Shown here one piece after another: positions 24,137-32,084 of a stretch of DNA of 32,084 nt. The DNA lies in assembly GCA_964424545.1 (NCBI GenBank), contig CAYRJN010000016.1:1-32084 (forward strand), read 5' to 3'. Source of the DNA: JAUVIB01 sp964424545. GTDB taxonomy: Bacteria > Calditrichota > Calditrichia > Calditrichales > Calditrichaceae. Made by a program: the position numbers and the translations under genes. Within the stretch, counting starts at the first letter, position 1. The number at the start of each line of letters is the position of its first letter. The notes beneath the pieces were generated by a model. It saw only the letters and a program-made list of their open reading frames with translations, did no database searches and was not told the DNA's origin.

Positions 24137-25069
24137 TTAATCTTTTAATTTTTTATGTAAATCTACAAAATCGTCATAATTTGCCACAAATACCCCAAGG
24201 ATTTCAGGGTCAAAATGTTGCGGGGAAACGCGGTTATCGCCCATGGAAATAATTTGCTTACTTTTATTATAGTCAAAAGCCGGCTTATAAGGTCTTTCCG
24301 AAACAAGAGCATCAAATACATCGGCAAGAGCGACGATTCTTCCTTCAAGTGAAATGTCTTTTCCCTTTTTTCCATTGGGATAACCGCTCCCATCCCATTT
24401 TTCGTGATGATCTATAGCGATATTATAGGCAACGTTAAGTCCGTCAAGGCCGGCAACAATTTCCGCCCCGTATATAGCATGTTTTTTTACTTCCGAGTAT
24501 TCATCAGCCGTTAATTTACGCGGTAATTTAATAAGTTCAGCCACTTTAATTTTACCAATATCATGAAGTTGAGCGTATTTGGAAATTTCTTCAATAAATT
24601 TTTTTTCTTTATTTAATAATTCGGCAATATGTTGTGAATAGTGATTGATACGCGTGACATGTAATCCGGTGTCTTCATCCGCTGCTTTTGCCGCCCTCTT
24701 TAACGCTTCCGCCGTATTAAAATATAGACTTTTTATAAGATTAAGTTCCGTTAAATCTGTTAAGGCCGCCTGAAAACAAGCAACGGCTTCTATATTAACA
24801 ATTTTAATATGACATTTAACCAGTCTTTTGTTAAGCATCCCCTCTGCCATTAAAAAATTCTTCGACCTAAGCTGTTTGTATAATTTTAATCCCTTTTGAT
24901 TATTCCCGCCAATTTCGGATAAAAGATTTAAAATTGATTTTCCCCTATAATCACCGTAAATATTAACGAAGGCGCTGTTGGCGTAAGTTATTATAACGCC
25001 TTCCGTCGCATCGGCTATTTTACCGGCAATCGTACCGAATATAGCAAAATCGGAATCAAACTTAATCAT
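24137..25069 (-). CDS. PAS/HD-GYP domain protein, probable cyclic-di-GMP phosphodiesterase
   Basis: 310 residues from the ATG at 25069, which has AAAGGT upstream; a longer frame from a TTG at 25126 adds 19 residues with no ribosome-binding site and is rejected. Residues about 1-110 look like a PAS-type sensor (GVIITYANSAFVNIYGDYRG). The HD-GYP domain covers about 120-305: HVTRINHYS near 137, HD at 169-170 (AQLHDIGKIKV), HHEKWDGSGYPNG at 221-233 with the GYP triplet, and EGRIVALADVFDAL at 242-255. These enzymes open cyclic di-GMP using two or three metals. No membrane segment, so cytoplasmic. First gene of the minus-strand operon with polyamine genes and divergent from the sigma-54 response regulator. 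Confidence 0.88.
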   Translation of the reverse strand: MIKFDSDFAIFGTIAGKIADATEGVIITYANSAFVNIYGDYRGKSILNLLSEIGGNNQKGLKLYKQLRSKNFLMAEGMLNKRLVKCHIKIVNIEAVACFQAALTDLTELNLIKSLYFNTAEALKRAAKAADEDTGLHVTRINHYSQHIAELLNKEKKFIEEISKYAQLHDIGKIKVAELIKLPRKLTADEYSEVKKHAIYGAEIVAGLDGLNVAYNIAIDHHEKWDGSGYPNGKKGKDISLEGRIVALADVFDALVSERPYKPAFDYNKSKQIISMGDNRVSPQHFDPEILGVFVANYDDFVDLHKKLKD

Positions 25070-25220
25070 AATTTTACCTTTAAATAAAACGTATATGGAA
25101 AATAACAAAAATTTTGCTAACTGCAAAAAGTAAATATTATAATAATTTTCTTTTTTGTTTTTCTTGATTTAAAAAGGTGCGTTCATTAATATTCCTTATA
25201 TTTATAAAAAAAGGATTATT
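25070..25220. promoter_or_regulatory. divergent promoter region of the HD-GYP operon and the sigma-54 regulator
   Basis: 151 bp, AT-rich, between two divergent starts. It must hold promoters for both directions, but I cannot place reliable boxes. AAAAAAGGA immediately ahead of the GTG at 25221 is the ribosome-binding site of the regulator. Confidence 0.4.
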
Positions 25221-26669
25221 GTGAGAAAGGAAATTTTACTTATTGTTGACGATCAACCCGAAATCCTAAATACGCTAAATCATCTTTTTCGAAGACAATA
25301 TGAGGTTTTGATGGCCGATTCTGCGGCATCGGCATTGGAGCTGATACGCAAACGCGAACCGGCTGTTGTTTTATCCGATCAAAGAATGCCGCAAATGGAC
25401 GGGGTTACATTATTAAGCGAAGTTCGAAAACTTTGGCCGGATTCGGTGCGAATATTAATTACGGGTTATGCCGATATTGACGCTACCATCGAAGCCGTAA
25501 ATAGAGCCAATATTTACCAATATGTATCAAAACCTTTCGAGCCCGCCGAATTGCAATCCATTGTAAACGGGGCCGCCGAACGTTTCCTCTTAATCAAACA
25601 AAACAAAGAGCTTCAAGCCAGCTTAGAAGATAAAAATCGTCAGCTTGAAACGGAAAATACAGAATTACATAAACAAGTTGAAAAGCAGTTGGATATGGGC
25701 AATATGATCGGACACAGCCCGGCGATGCTAAAAGTGTTTTCCCTAATAAAAAAAGTAGCTGATACGCCGACAACCGTTTTAATTCTTGGCGAAACGGGCA
25801 CCGGTAAAGAACTGCTGGCCAAAATGATTCACTACAATAGCCACCGTAAGAATAAAATGTTTGTGGTGCAAAACTGCGGCGCCGTCCCCGATACCTTGTT
25901 GCAAAGCGAACTTTTCGGCCATGAGAAAGGCGCTTTTACGGGAGCTGTTCAGAAAAAAAAGGGATTATTTGAACAAGCGGATAACGGTACTATCTTTTTA
26001 GATGAAATCGGCGATACGTCTCCCGCTTTTCAACTTGGGCTGTTAAGAGTTTTACAGGAGAATGAAATCCGCCCGCTCGGCGCAACGCAATCAAAAAAAA
26101 TAAATACCCGAGTTATTGCCGCAACAAATAAAGATTTAAAAAAAGAGGTGCAGGAGGGACGTTTCAGAGAAGACCTTTACTATCGTTTGAGCGCTTTCCC
26201 CGTTTATCTGCCCCCGCTCCGTGATCGGCGTGAGGATATACCCGATTTATTAAATTTTTTCATTGAAAAGTTCAGCCAAAGAATTAATAAACAAATTAAA
26301 GGTATTGATAAAAAAGTCGTTCAACTATTAATGGCGGCTGATTTACACGGTAATATCAGAGAATTGGAAAATGAGGCCGAACGTTTGGTAACAATGGTAA
26401 ATCCCGGAAGTATTATTACCATGGATTTATTATCCGAACATTTTAAAACTCCGGTAAACATAACACAACCGATCATTTCCGAAAATATAAAACTGAAACA
26501 AGCAGTGGAAATACTTGAAAAACAAATGATTAACAGCGCTTTCAAAGAAACCGGCGGGAATATTCTAAAAGCCGCCGACAGACTTGGCTTAAGCCGCACC
26601 GGATTACATAAAATGATCAAACGATATAACATCGATCCTGCAAATTACAAATTTTCCGAGAAGAGCTAA
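25221..26669 (+). CDS. NtrC-family sigma-54-dependent response regulator
   Basis: 482 residues, GTG start. The receiver domain (about 1-120) has D10/D11, phosphoacceptor D53 (VVLSDQRMP), T81 and K104 (YVSKPF). A coiled linker (about 125-160) follows. The AAA+ domain carries Walker A GETGTGKE (190-197), GAFTGA (237-242), the loop that contacts sigma-54, and Walker B GTIFLDEIGD. The C-terminal Fis-type helix-turn-helix is at about 440-475 (ILKAADRLGLSRTGLHKMIKRY). It would activate sigma-54 promoters when phosphorylated; no histidine kinase is in the window. A perfect dyad at its stop codon and a sigma-54 promoter 270 bp downstream point to the next genes as targets. Confidence 0.95.
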   Translation: MRKEILLIVDDQPEILNTLNHLFRRQYEVLMADSAASALELIRKREPAVVLSDQRMPQMDGVTLLSEVRKLWPDSVRILITGYADIDATIEAVNRANIYQYVSKPFEPAELQSIVNGAAERFLLIKQNKELQASLEDKNRQLETENTELHKQVEKQLDMGNMIGHSPAMLKVFSLIKKVADTPTTVLILGETGTGKELLAKMIHYNSHRKNKMFVVQNCGAVPDTLLQSELFGHEKGAFTGAVQKKKGLFEQADNGTIFLDEIGDTSPAFQLGLLRVLQENEIRPLGATQSKKINTRVIAATNKDLKKEVQEGRFREDLYYRLSAFPVYLPPLRDRREDIPDLLNFFIEKFSQRINKQIKGIDKKVVQLLMAADLHGNIRELENEAERLVTMVNPGSIITMDLLSEHFKTPVNITQPIISENIKLKQAVEILEKQMINSAFKETGGNILKAADRLGLSRTGLHKMIKRYNIDPANYKFSEKS

Positions 26670-26692
26670 CTGTTAACACCGTTAACAGTTAG
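26666..26692. promoter_or_regulatory. perfect 12-bp dyad, candidate upstream activator site
   Basis: CTAACTGTTAAC at 26666-26677 and its exact complement at 26681-26692 with a 3-nt centre, overlapping the stop of the regulator gene. Each arm also ends in the palindrome GTTAAC. It lies about 250 bp before the sigma-54 promoter, a normal enhancer distance. No T run follows directly, so it is a poor intrinsic terminator, although an RNA hairpin would form. Confidence 0.5.
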
Positions 26693-26938
26693 TGACAACA
26701 TTGTGAACATTTTTTATAAATCCTCATGCTTTCGCACTATACTCTTCTCTCTATGTGCTATTTTTAAAAAATAATTTGGTAATTCTATTCGTTATTTTTT
26801 ATTTTAAACTTCTATCGTCATAACATATTGAATATTATACGGATATATAAACTATTGGTGTAATTTTTTCCCTTTCTTATTGCAACTATTTTGAGCATAC
26901 GATAGTTTTTTATTAAAATGTATAGTAATATCCATAAA

Positions 26939-26955
26939 CTGGCACAATGCTTGCA
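26939..26955 (+). promoter_or_regulatory. sigma-54 (-24/-12) promoter of the lipoprotein gene
   Basis: CTGGCAC-AATGC-TTGCA matches the consensus TGGCAC-N5-TTGCW exactly, with the invariant GG and GC ten bases apart. Transcription would start near 26966, about 26 nt before the start codon at 26992. The activator gene lies immediately upstream. Confidence 0.85.
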
Positions 26956-26991
26956 GTTGTTTAAGTTAAAAACAAGCAGGTAGGAGGAATC

Positions 26992-27915
26992 ATGTATAAA
27001 ACAATTTTAATATTAATCGTACTCACTTTATCATTATCATCCTGTTATACGCAATTTTCTACAGGCGCTTCATCCTCGCCATATCTCCCTGCCGGGGGCT
27101 ATAACTATGATAATAACGCGGATAATGAATCCACTGATTATTATGAAGGACAGTATGAACCGACGAATGAAACCGAAATCAATTATTATTATTACGGCAA
27201 CCCTTGGTACAGCGATTATTATTTTTATCCGAGATGGGGTTACTATACGGGCTGGTATTCTCCGTTTTACACCCCCGGTTTTATCTGCTATCCCGCTTAT
27301 ACGGACTATTACTACGACGGTGGATACTTTACCCCTATAGAAAGAACGCCACGACCCTTTGACAAAGGAAGAGAAAATAGAAATATTCCGAAGAAAAAGA
27401 GAACGCACCGACCATCAAGAAATACAGGTATAAATAACAATAATCTTGTTTTTACCGATCTTTCTTCCGGTAGCGTTATCGCCGTAAAGTCGGGACGTAG
27501 CGGCAAAAAACAAAATATTTCTTCTACCCGTAATCCCGGAAACGGTGGTCATGTTATTGCTGTTTTACCGACAAGTAGACATCAGAATCAACCTGGAAGC
27601 AAAAGGCCTCCGAAAACGACAAGAAGACACAAAAAACGTATTTATTATACTCCGGGACGCAGCGCTTCCAAATCGACGGCCAAAAGAGGAGTCGGTGGTT
27701 CAACTAAAGGTTCGAGAACCGCAAATTCATCTTCGCGCAAATACTATTCATCGCCAGTCAGGGGAGGCAACAGCTCTGCATTTATCGGTTCGCATTTAAG
27801 CTCATCATCTTCATCTCGCCGTTCCTCGTCATCTTCCGTATCACATTCTTCCTTATCTTCCGGTTCAAGAAACAGTTCAATAAAAGTTGTTTCCAGATCA
27901 CGGCGGCGCAGATAA
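26992..27915 (+). CDS. Tyr-rich then Ser/Arg-rich lipoprotein of unknown function
   Basis: 307 residues with a strong AGGAGG ribosome-binding site. Lipoprotein signal with lipobox LSSC (Cys18). Residues about 30-115 are acidic and extremely rich in Tyr, Trp and Gly (INYYYYGNPWYSDYYFYPRW). Residues about 118-260 are basic (KKKRTHR, KTTRRHKKR), and the tail (about 260-307) is Ser/Arg-rich, ending SRSRRRR. There is no recognised domain; the composition suggests a largely disordered, strongly positively charged surface tail. It is the first gene behind the sigma-54 promoter and 40 nt before an outer-membrane protein gene, so it is probably made under specific conditions with that partner. Binding of a polyanion such as polysaccharide, LPS or nucleic acid is only a guess from charge. 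Confidence 0.75.
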   Translation: MYKTILILIVLTLSLSSCYTQFSTGASSSPYLPAGGYNYDNNADNESTDYYEGQYEPTNETEINYYYYGNPWYSDYYFYPRWGYYTGWYSPFYTPGFICYPAYTDYYYDGGYFTPIERTPRPFDKGRENRNIPKKKRTHRPSRNTGINNNNLVFTDLSSGSVIAVKSGRSGKKQNISSTRNPGNGGHVIAVLPTSRHQNQPGSKRPPKTTRRHKKRIYYTPGRSASKSTAKRGVGGSTKGSRTANSSSRKYYSSPVRGGNSSAFIGSHLSSSSSSRRSSSSSVSHSSLSSGSRNSSIKVVSRSRRRR

Positions 27916-27955
27916 TAAATATCGTTTACCGATTAAATTATTGGGAATTCTGAAA

Positions 27956-29317
27956 ATGAAAAACGTATTACTGACAACTTTGTTTACACTTTTAATCATA
28001 CAAATTTCTCTTGCTCAAACGGCGGAAGACGCTATAAACTTAATCGCCAATGAAAACGGCTTCGGAATACGCGCCAATTCAATGGGTAATGCCTATAGTG
28101 CAGCCGCCGACGATTATTCTTCCGTTTACTGGAATCCCGCGGGCTTAGCCATGGTAAAAAAGACGGAAATCAGCGGTGGACTTTACAACTTAAGAATAAA
28201 CAACGAATTTGATTATCTCGGCAATACATCGTCAACAAATAATGATTATACAAAATTGCAAAGTATCGGTTTTGCCTATCCTTTTCCGGTCGTTCGCGGC
28301 GCTTTTACAATTGCTTTCGGCTACCAGCGCATACAGGATCTTGACAAAAATATTAATTTCTCCGGATATAATACCAATAGCAACGGTCTCTATTTTGATT
28401 TTGGTTTGGATGAACCGGTTGCCTTTGATAAAAATATTTTACAAAAACAATCTATTGTTTCGGAAGGTTATATGAGACAATACTCTATTGCTGCCGCAAT
28501 GGATTTATCGCCAAATTTATCAGGCGGTATCAGCGTCAACTTTGTAGGCGGAAAGGAAGGCTACACTTCAAATTTTTATCAACAAGATATTAACAATTAT
28601 TATGAAGATTTTCCTTCGGACCTATATTCTTATAATTATAAACAAACCATAAATAGTACGTTTCAAGGGGTTGAATATAAACTCGGCGGTTTAGCACGCT
28701 TAGCAAACTTCATGACCTTGGCCGCTGAAATCACTTTTCCTTACAATCTGACCGTAGAAGAATATTGGACGGAAAACGATAATCTTATTTATGACAACGG
28801 CGATCACGATGCTTCGGAAATCGGCAGCGGATATTTTGATTATATTATAAAACAGCCCTTTAAGTTTAACGTCGGTCTCTCCATACATTCTCAGGCTTTT
28901 GTGCTCAGCGGTTCCGTTAACTATGTTGACTGGAGACAAACCCGTTACCAAGTTCCCGACAACGCCGATCCTTATGATTATGATTTTTTAATGGACGAAA
29001 ACGAATCCTTTCAAAATGATTTTCGCGCTGTTCTTTCCTATGCCGTTGGAACTGAACTAAAATTATTACGCGACGGCAAATTAATGCTGCGCAGCGGTTA
29101 TCGTTATCTGCCCTCTCCACTAAACGATGTTGGCGACATTTACGATAAAGTTTATTATTCAGCCGGCGTCGGTCTTAAACTTGACCAAAACTCTACCATT
29201 GAAGTTGGTTACGTTCGCGGAGTATGGAAAAGTGAAACAGCTTATACCTATACCGATTATGCGACTCAAAACACGCTTTCGGAAAGATATTTAGCCGGAT
29301 TAACATTAAGATTTTGA
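27956..29317 (+). CDS. FadL/PorV-like outer-membrane protein
   Basis: 453 residues from the ATG at 27956; a longer frame to 27887 overlaps the previous gene and would bury the signal peptide. Signal peptide 1-20 (LLTTLFTLLIIQISLAQ). The mature N-terminus has the hallmark GFGIRANSMGNAYSAAADDYSSVYWNPAGLA-type region (about 31-60) of the OmpP1/FadL/TodX and PorV/PorQ families. Fourteen or so amphipathic strands follow, ending GLTLRF with terminal Phe. Family members move hydrophobic compounds or, in the PorV branch, serve type IX secretion and surface attachment; sequence alone does not choose. It is second in the sigma-54-controlled pair. Confidence 0.85.
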   Translation: MKNVLLTTLFTLLIIQISLAQTAEDAINLIANENGFGIRANSMGNAYSAAADDYSSVYWNPAGLAMVKKTEISGGLYNLRINNEFDYLGNTSSTNNDYTKLQSIGFAYPFPVVRGAFTIAFGYQRIQDLDKNINFSGYNTNSNGLYFDFGLDEPVAFDKNILQKQSIVSEGYMRQYSIAAAMDLSPNLSGGISVNFVGGKEGYTSNFYQQDINNYYEDFPSDLYSYNYKQTINSTFQGVEYKLGGLARLANFMTLAAEITFPYNLTVEEYWTENDNLIYDNGDHDASEIGSGYFDYIIKQPFKFNVGLSIHSQAFVLSGSVNYVDWRQTRYQVPDNADPYDYDFLMDENESFQNDFRAVLSYAVGTELKLLRDGKLMLRSGYRYLPSPLNDVGDIYDKVYYSAGVGLKLDQNSTIEVGYVRGVWKSETAYTYTDYATQNTLSERYLAGLTLRF

Positions 29318-29499
29318 TTTATAGTATCGGAATTTCAAAAATCGGCGTATTTCAAACGAGTTATCATTTTTTATTATTATAATTTGCACACCCTCCATAA
29401 GAATATCCTCGTAATTACTTCAGTCGTAGCTTTCCGCTATAAACATTATCGCTGAATAAATACGGTTATCAATTTAACATAAGTTTGAGCCATTTAGTA
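29318..29499. other. convergent intergenic region
   Basis: 182 bp between two convergent genes. No convincing terminator stem is seen for either. Confidence 0.3.
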
Positions 29500-32043
29500 C
29501 TATCGGAGAAACACCATTTTACGAATTTGCATAAAACGGCCGGCTTTGATACGGTAAAAATAGACCCCGCTGCTGTATTTCGAAGCATCAAAACGAACGG
29601 AATAACGGCCAGGCTGCTGTTTTTTATTTACCAAAACGGCTACTTTTTCACCAAGTACATTGTATACGGACAATTCAACCGGACGCGTCTCCGCCAATTG
29701 ATATTTTATAGTTGTTGACGGATTAAACGGATTGGGATAATTTTGAGCTAAAGCAAATTGTTGCGGTACGGCGTTTGTCGTATTTTTTATGGTTGTAATT
29801 GTGATATGCTGTTCCGGCGCAAAATGTGAACCCACAAAATTATTATCAATCGTCTGCACACTCCAGTAAATGTTACCGCTCGCAGGCGGATTTTTAAGTT
29901 CCCAACTTGTAACCTCGCCCACATTGCCGAAGATAGGCGTAAAATGATAACCGTTCGTGTCGGAATTACACGGTTTGATATCCGAAGCGCCCGAGGCCGA
30001 ACCGAGACGCAGATTGTAGGTTAACCCTTTTTGCGGCGTTTTATCGTCGGACGCTTTATCCCAGCTAAAAATATAACTGCTGTCCGTTTCCGTTACCTGT
30101 AAATTCTGCGGAGCATCCGGCGCAAAATTGGCTGTTTGAACACGATTTCTGAACACCCTTGTTTTATAATCGCCATTATTATTCATACCGCACTGAACGA
30201 TATCGACATCCAAATCTCCGTCAATATCTCCAATAGCGATATCGCCGTTATAAAATTCACCGAGCCAGGTATCGAGATGTTTATAATGACCGCCAGGCTG
30301 CGGCATAGCCGTTTTGAAAATATAACAGATAGTCGTCGGGTAGTAATAAATTGGATTCCCTGTGGGATCGTTTGTTAATCCGTTCCCTATAATATCAAGG
30401 AATCCGTCATTATCCAGATCAACCCATTTAACGGAACCTTTTTCAATACCGATTAACGAATCTTCCGAAACCGAGAATACCCCGGCATTGTTCACATATA
30501 TTTTTGTAATCGGCAGCCAGTTTTCGCCGTCAAAAGATAGTCCGCATAATAAAACATCCAAGTCCCCGTCAGCGTCATAATCGCCCCAAATGCCTTTACC
30601 ATAGTTAAGGGGCGGTAAATCGGCGTCCAAGAGATGGAAAACGCCGTTATCGTTGCGATAAATTTCAGAGGCGTAATAAAGAGGCGCAACTTCTTCACAT
30701 TTACCCGTCAGCAGAATATCCAAATCGCCGTCTGCGTCATAGTCGCCCCAATCGATGGAACCGTTAGAAAAACCATGGATGTCGGTTGCAATTTCTACAA
30801 AAACACTGTCTCGATTTTCATAGAGTTTTGTCAACGGTATGGAACTATTTCTGCCAATGATTAATACATCTTCATCACCGTCGTTATCATAATCACCCCA
30901 GCCGGCGTCGCCTTGAAAAACACCGCTAAAACCATACGAATGTTCGTTAAATTGCTCGTTTTGAAATTCGGCAATTTCACTGAAATAACTTAGGTTATCG
31001 GACATATCAAAACCGTTAAGCAGTAAATCGGCATCGCCGTCGCCGTCGTAATCCCGCCATTGAACGGAGCCGTCCTTAGCTTTGCGGATAGTATAGCCTT
31101 TTTCACTATAATCAAAGGCTTCCTTTTGATAAACGCCGCTGAGATAGCTGTATTTGTCCGTATTCCCATAGAGCAGCAAATCCATTTTTTTATCTTTGTT
31201 AATATCGCTTTGGGCAAGTTTTCCGGCAATATTCGGCAAAGACTGTTCTATTTCCATAAAATCATCGGCATAAACCGTTACCCCTTTAGATAAGAACGGT
31301 GATGCGCTGTAGGCGCCGTCTATGGCCTGCACGGCAAAATAATACAACTTACCGTTAGTCAACCCTTTAATGATATAACTGGTATCCTGTCCCACATTAC
31401 CCATAAAAACAATTTTACGATACCCGTTGTCCGGGTGAGCGCTTGGAGAGACAATATCGTAACCGCCTTCTATTTCGCCAACCATAATATTGTACGTCAG
31501 ACTTTGTGACGGGGTGTGATCGTCCTGCGGCGCTTTCCAAAATATACCGATTTGATGGTAATAATAGGAATGCCCTGCGAAAATTGGGATCTGGGGCGGC
31601 AGGTTACTAATTAAAGTGTTATTTTTCATTAAAACGGTTTGTCTTTTCCCCGCTTGATTCATCCCGCTAATACAAATATCGGCTTTTCCATCATTGTCAT
31701 AATCGCCCCAGGCCATAGCGCCGGTAAGATTCGGAATACCGGTTTCTGTTTCCGAATAGACGCCGCTATCATTATTGTAAAGTTTAAATTGTTTGCCTGC
31801 GAGAGAGTCGCGTCCGCATAAAGCAATATCCAAATCGCCGTCATTGTCCCAGTCGATCCAGGCCGCGTCGCCGCCGACCGAAGCTCCTGGAAGATGTTGT
31901 AAAGTAAAATTATCGTTACCGTCATTACGGTAAATACCGCAGCGGGGATTAAAGAGACTGCTCCCTTTGCCGGAAAACAGAATATCCGCGTCGCCGTCGC
32001 TGTCATAATCGCCCCAAACCAGTCTGCCGTAATTAGAGTTTCC
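29500..32043 (-). CDS. secreted FG-GAP/VCBS repeat protein with type IX-like sorting domain; 5' end beyond window, interrupted by a stop
   Basis: The open frame covers 848 codons but has no ATG near its upstream end (the first possible start is a TTG at 31833). The same frame continues beyond a TAA at 32046-32044 to the window edge. The protein is built of FG-GAP/VCBS repeats with WGDYDxDGDxDxLLxG motifs, about ten copies, which bind calcium in beta-propellers. Two fibronectin III-like units are present: one near PPQIPIFAG with FWKAPQDDHTP, and one near FSWDKASDDKTP. The last 85 residues carry QNYPNPFNPSTTIKY and end in a GVYFYRIKAG strand, the sorting module of FCB surface proteins. No catalytic domain is visible in this part. 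It is probably displayed on the cell surface. Confidence 0.8.
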   Translation of the reverse strand, partial: GNSNYGRLVWGDYDSDGDADILFSGKGSSLFNPRCGIYRNDGNDNFTLQHLPGASVGGDAAWIDWDNDGDLDIALCGRDSLAGKQFKLYNNDSGVYSETETGIPNLTGAMAWGDYDNDGKADICISGMNQAGKRQTVLMKNNTLISNLPPQIPIFAGHSYYYHQIGIFWKAPQDDHTPSQSLTYNIMVGEIEGGYDIVSPSAHPDNGYRKIVFMGNVGQDTSYIIKGLTNGKLYYFAVQAIDGAYSASPFLSKGVTVYADDFMEIEQSLPNIAGKLAQSDINKDKKMDLLLYGNTDKYSYLSGVYQKEAFDYSEKGYTIRKAKDGSVQWRDYDGDGDADLLLNGFDMSDNLSYFSEIAEFQNEQFNEHSYGFSGVFQGDAGWGDYDNDGDEDVLIIGRNSSIPLTKLYENRDSVFVEIATDIHGFSNGSIDWGDYDADGDLDILLTGKCEEVAPLYYASEIYRNDNGVFHLLDADLPPLNYGKGIWGDYDADGDLDVLLCGLSFDGENWLPITKIYVNNAGVFSVSEDSLIGIEKGSVKWVDLDNDGFLDIIGNGLTNDPTGNPIYYYPTTICYIFKTAMPQPGGHYKHLDTWLGEFYNGDIAIGDIDGDLDVDIVQCGMNNNGDYKTRVFRNRVQTANFAPDAPQNLQVTETDSSYIFSWDKASDDKTPQKGLTYNLRLGSASGASDIKPCNSDTNGYHFTPIFGNVGEVTSWELKNPPASGNIYWSVQTIDNNFVGSHFAPEQHITITTIKNTTNAVPQQFALAQNYPNPFNPSTTIKYQLAETRPVELSVYNVLGEKVAVLVNKKQQPGRYSVRFDASKYSSGVYFYRIKAGRFMQIRKMVFLR

Positions 32044-32084
32044 TTAAAAAGTATTTGCAATAAGCTTAAATTCCGAAAATTTCT

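Noticed and set aside
25070..25126. Upstream TTG start for the HD-GYP gene
   Set aside because: No ribosome-binding site, whereas the ATG at 25069 has AAAGGT at a suitable distance.
27070..27506. Antisense ORFs inside the lipoprotein gene
   Set aside because: Generated by the biased Tyr/Ser/Arg codons of the sense gene; no start signals or family features.
27887..27955. Longer N-terminus of the FadL/PorV-like protein
   Set aside because: It overlaps the lipoprotein gene and would place the clear signal peptide internally; the ATG at 27956 begins the signal peptide.
31659..32060. 133-codon minus-strand frame near the right edge
   Set aside because: It is a shadow of the FG-GAP frame; only the other frame shows the DxDxDG repeats.

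Overview
The window looks like a chromosomal segment of a moderately AT-rich, Gram-negative bacterium of the Fibrobacterota-Chlorobiota-Bacteroidota (FCB) assemblage. Calditrichota or Ignavibacteriota-type lineages seem most likely, but no rRNA or other phylogenetic marker is present to settle it. The reasons are two very large secreted proteins ending in gliding/type IX-style sorting modules (one with the typical QNYPNPFNPSTTIKY motif), several outer-membrane beta-barrels ending in Phe, large lipoproteins, and a long Cas9 of the kind found in Bacteroidota-like genomes.

Layout. 1-607: the C-terminal end of an outer-membrane barrel gene (+). 733-4967 (-): an envelope lipoprotein of unknown function followed by a membrane-anchored family-5 solute-binding protein. 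4968-11529: a complete type II-C CRISPR-Cas locus, consisting of a tracrRNA on the minus strand, cas9, cas1 and cas2 on the plus strand, and an array of 8 identical 36-bp repeats with 7 spacers. 11677-14295: a soluble DUF2378-like protein, a decayed small ORF and a beta-barrel protein. 14296-14976: a gene-poor gap with repeat-like and hairpin sequence. 14977-19737: a 1377-residue secreted subtilase followed closely by a dephospho-CoA kinase. 19812-22344 (-): a Tat-signal Gfo/Idh/MocA oxidoreductase and a secreted metallophosphoesterase. 22673-25069 (-): an apparent operon of an HD-GYP protein, a nitrilase-family amidohydrolase and pyruvoyl-dependent arginine decarboxylase. 25221-29317 (+): a sigma-54-dependent response regulator, then a textbook sigma-54 promoter driving a Tyr/Ser/Arg-rich lipoprotein and a FadL/PorV-like outer-membrane protein. 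29500-32084 (-): an FG-GAP repeat surface protein that runs off the window and carries an in-frame stop.

How the genes work together. The CRISPR locus has every visible part needed for function: catalytic residues intact in Cas9 and Cas1, a tracrRNA with anti-repeat, nexus and a UUCG-capped terminator, and an array read in the direction the tracrRNA requires. csn2 and cas4 are absent, which makes it II-C. The second coherent unit is 24137-29317. A c-di-GMP-type HD-GYP gene linked to polyamine genes stands divergently from an NtrC-type activator, which is followed by a perfect dyad and a GG-N10-GC promoter in front of two envelope genes. This suggests a two-component sigma-54 switch for a cell-surface module.

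Several reading frames carry oddities: a stop at codon 2 of the oxidoreductase, a nonsense codon in the FG-GAP protein, a two-stop small ORF at 12294-12484, and substitutions of the P-loop lysine in CoaE and of the nitrilase-family lysine in the amidohydrolase. Whether the stops are biological or sequencing/assembly errors cannot be decided from this window.
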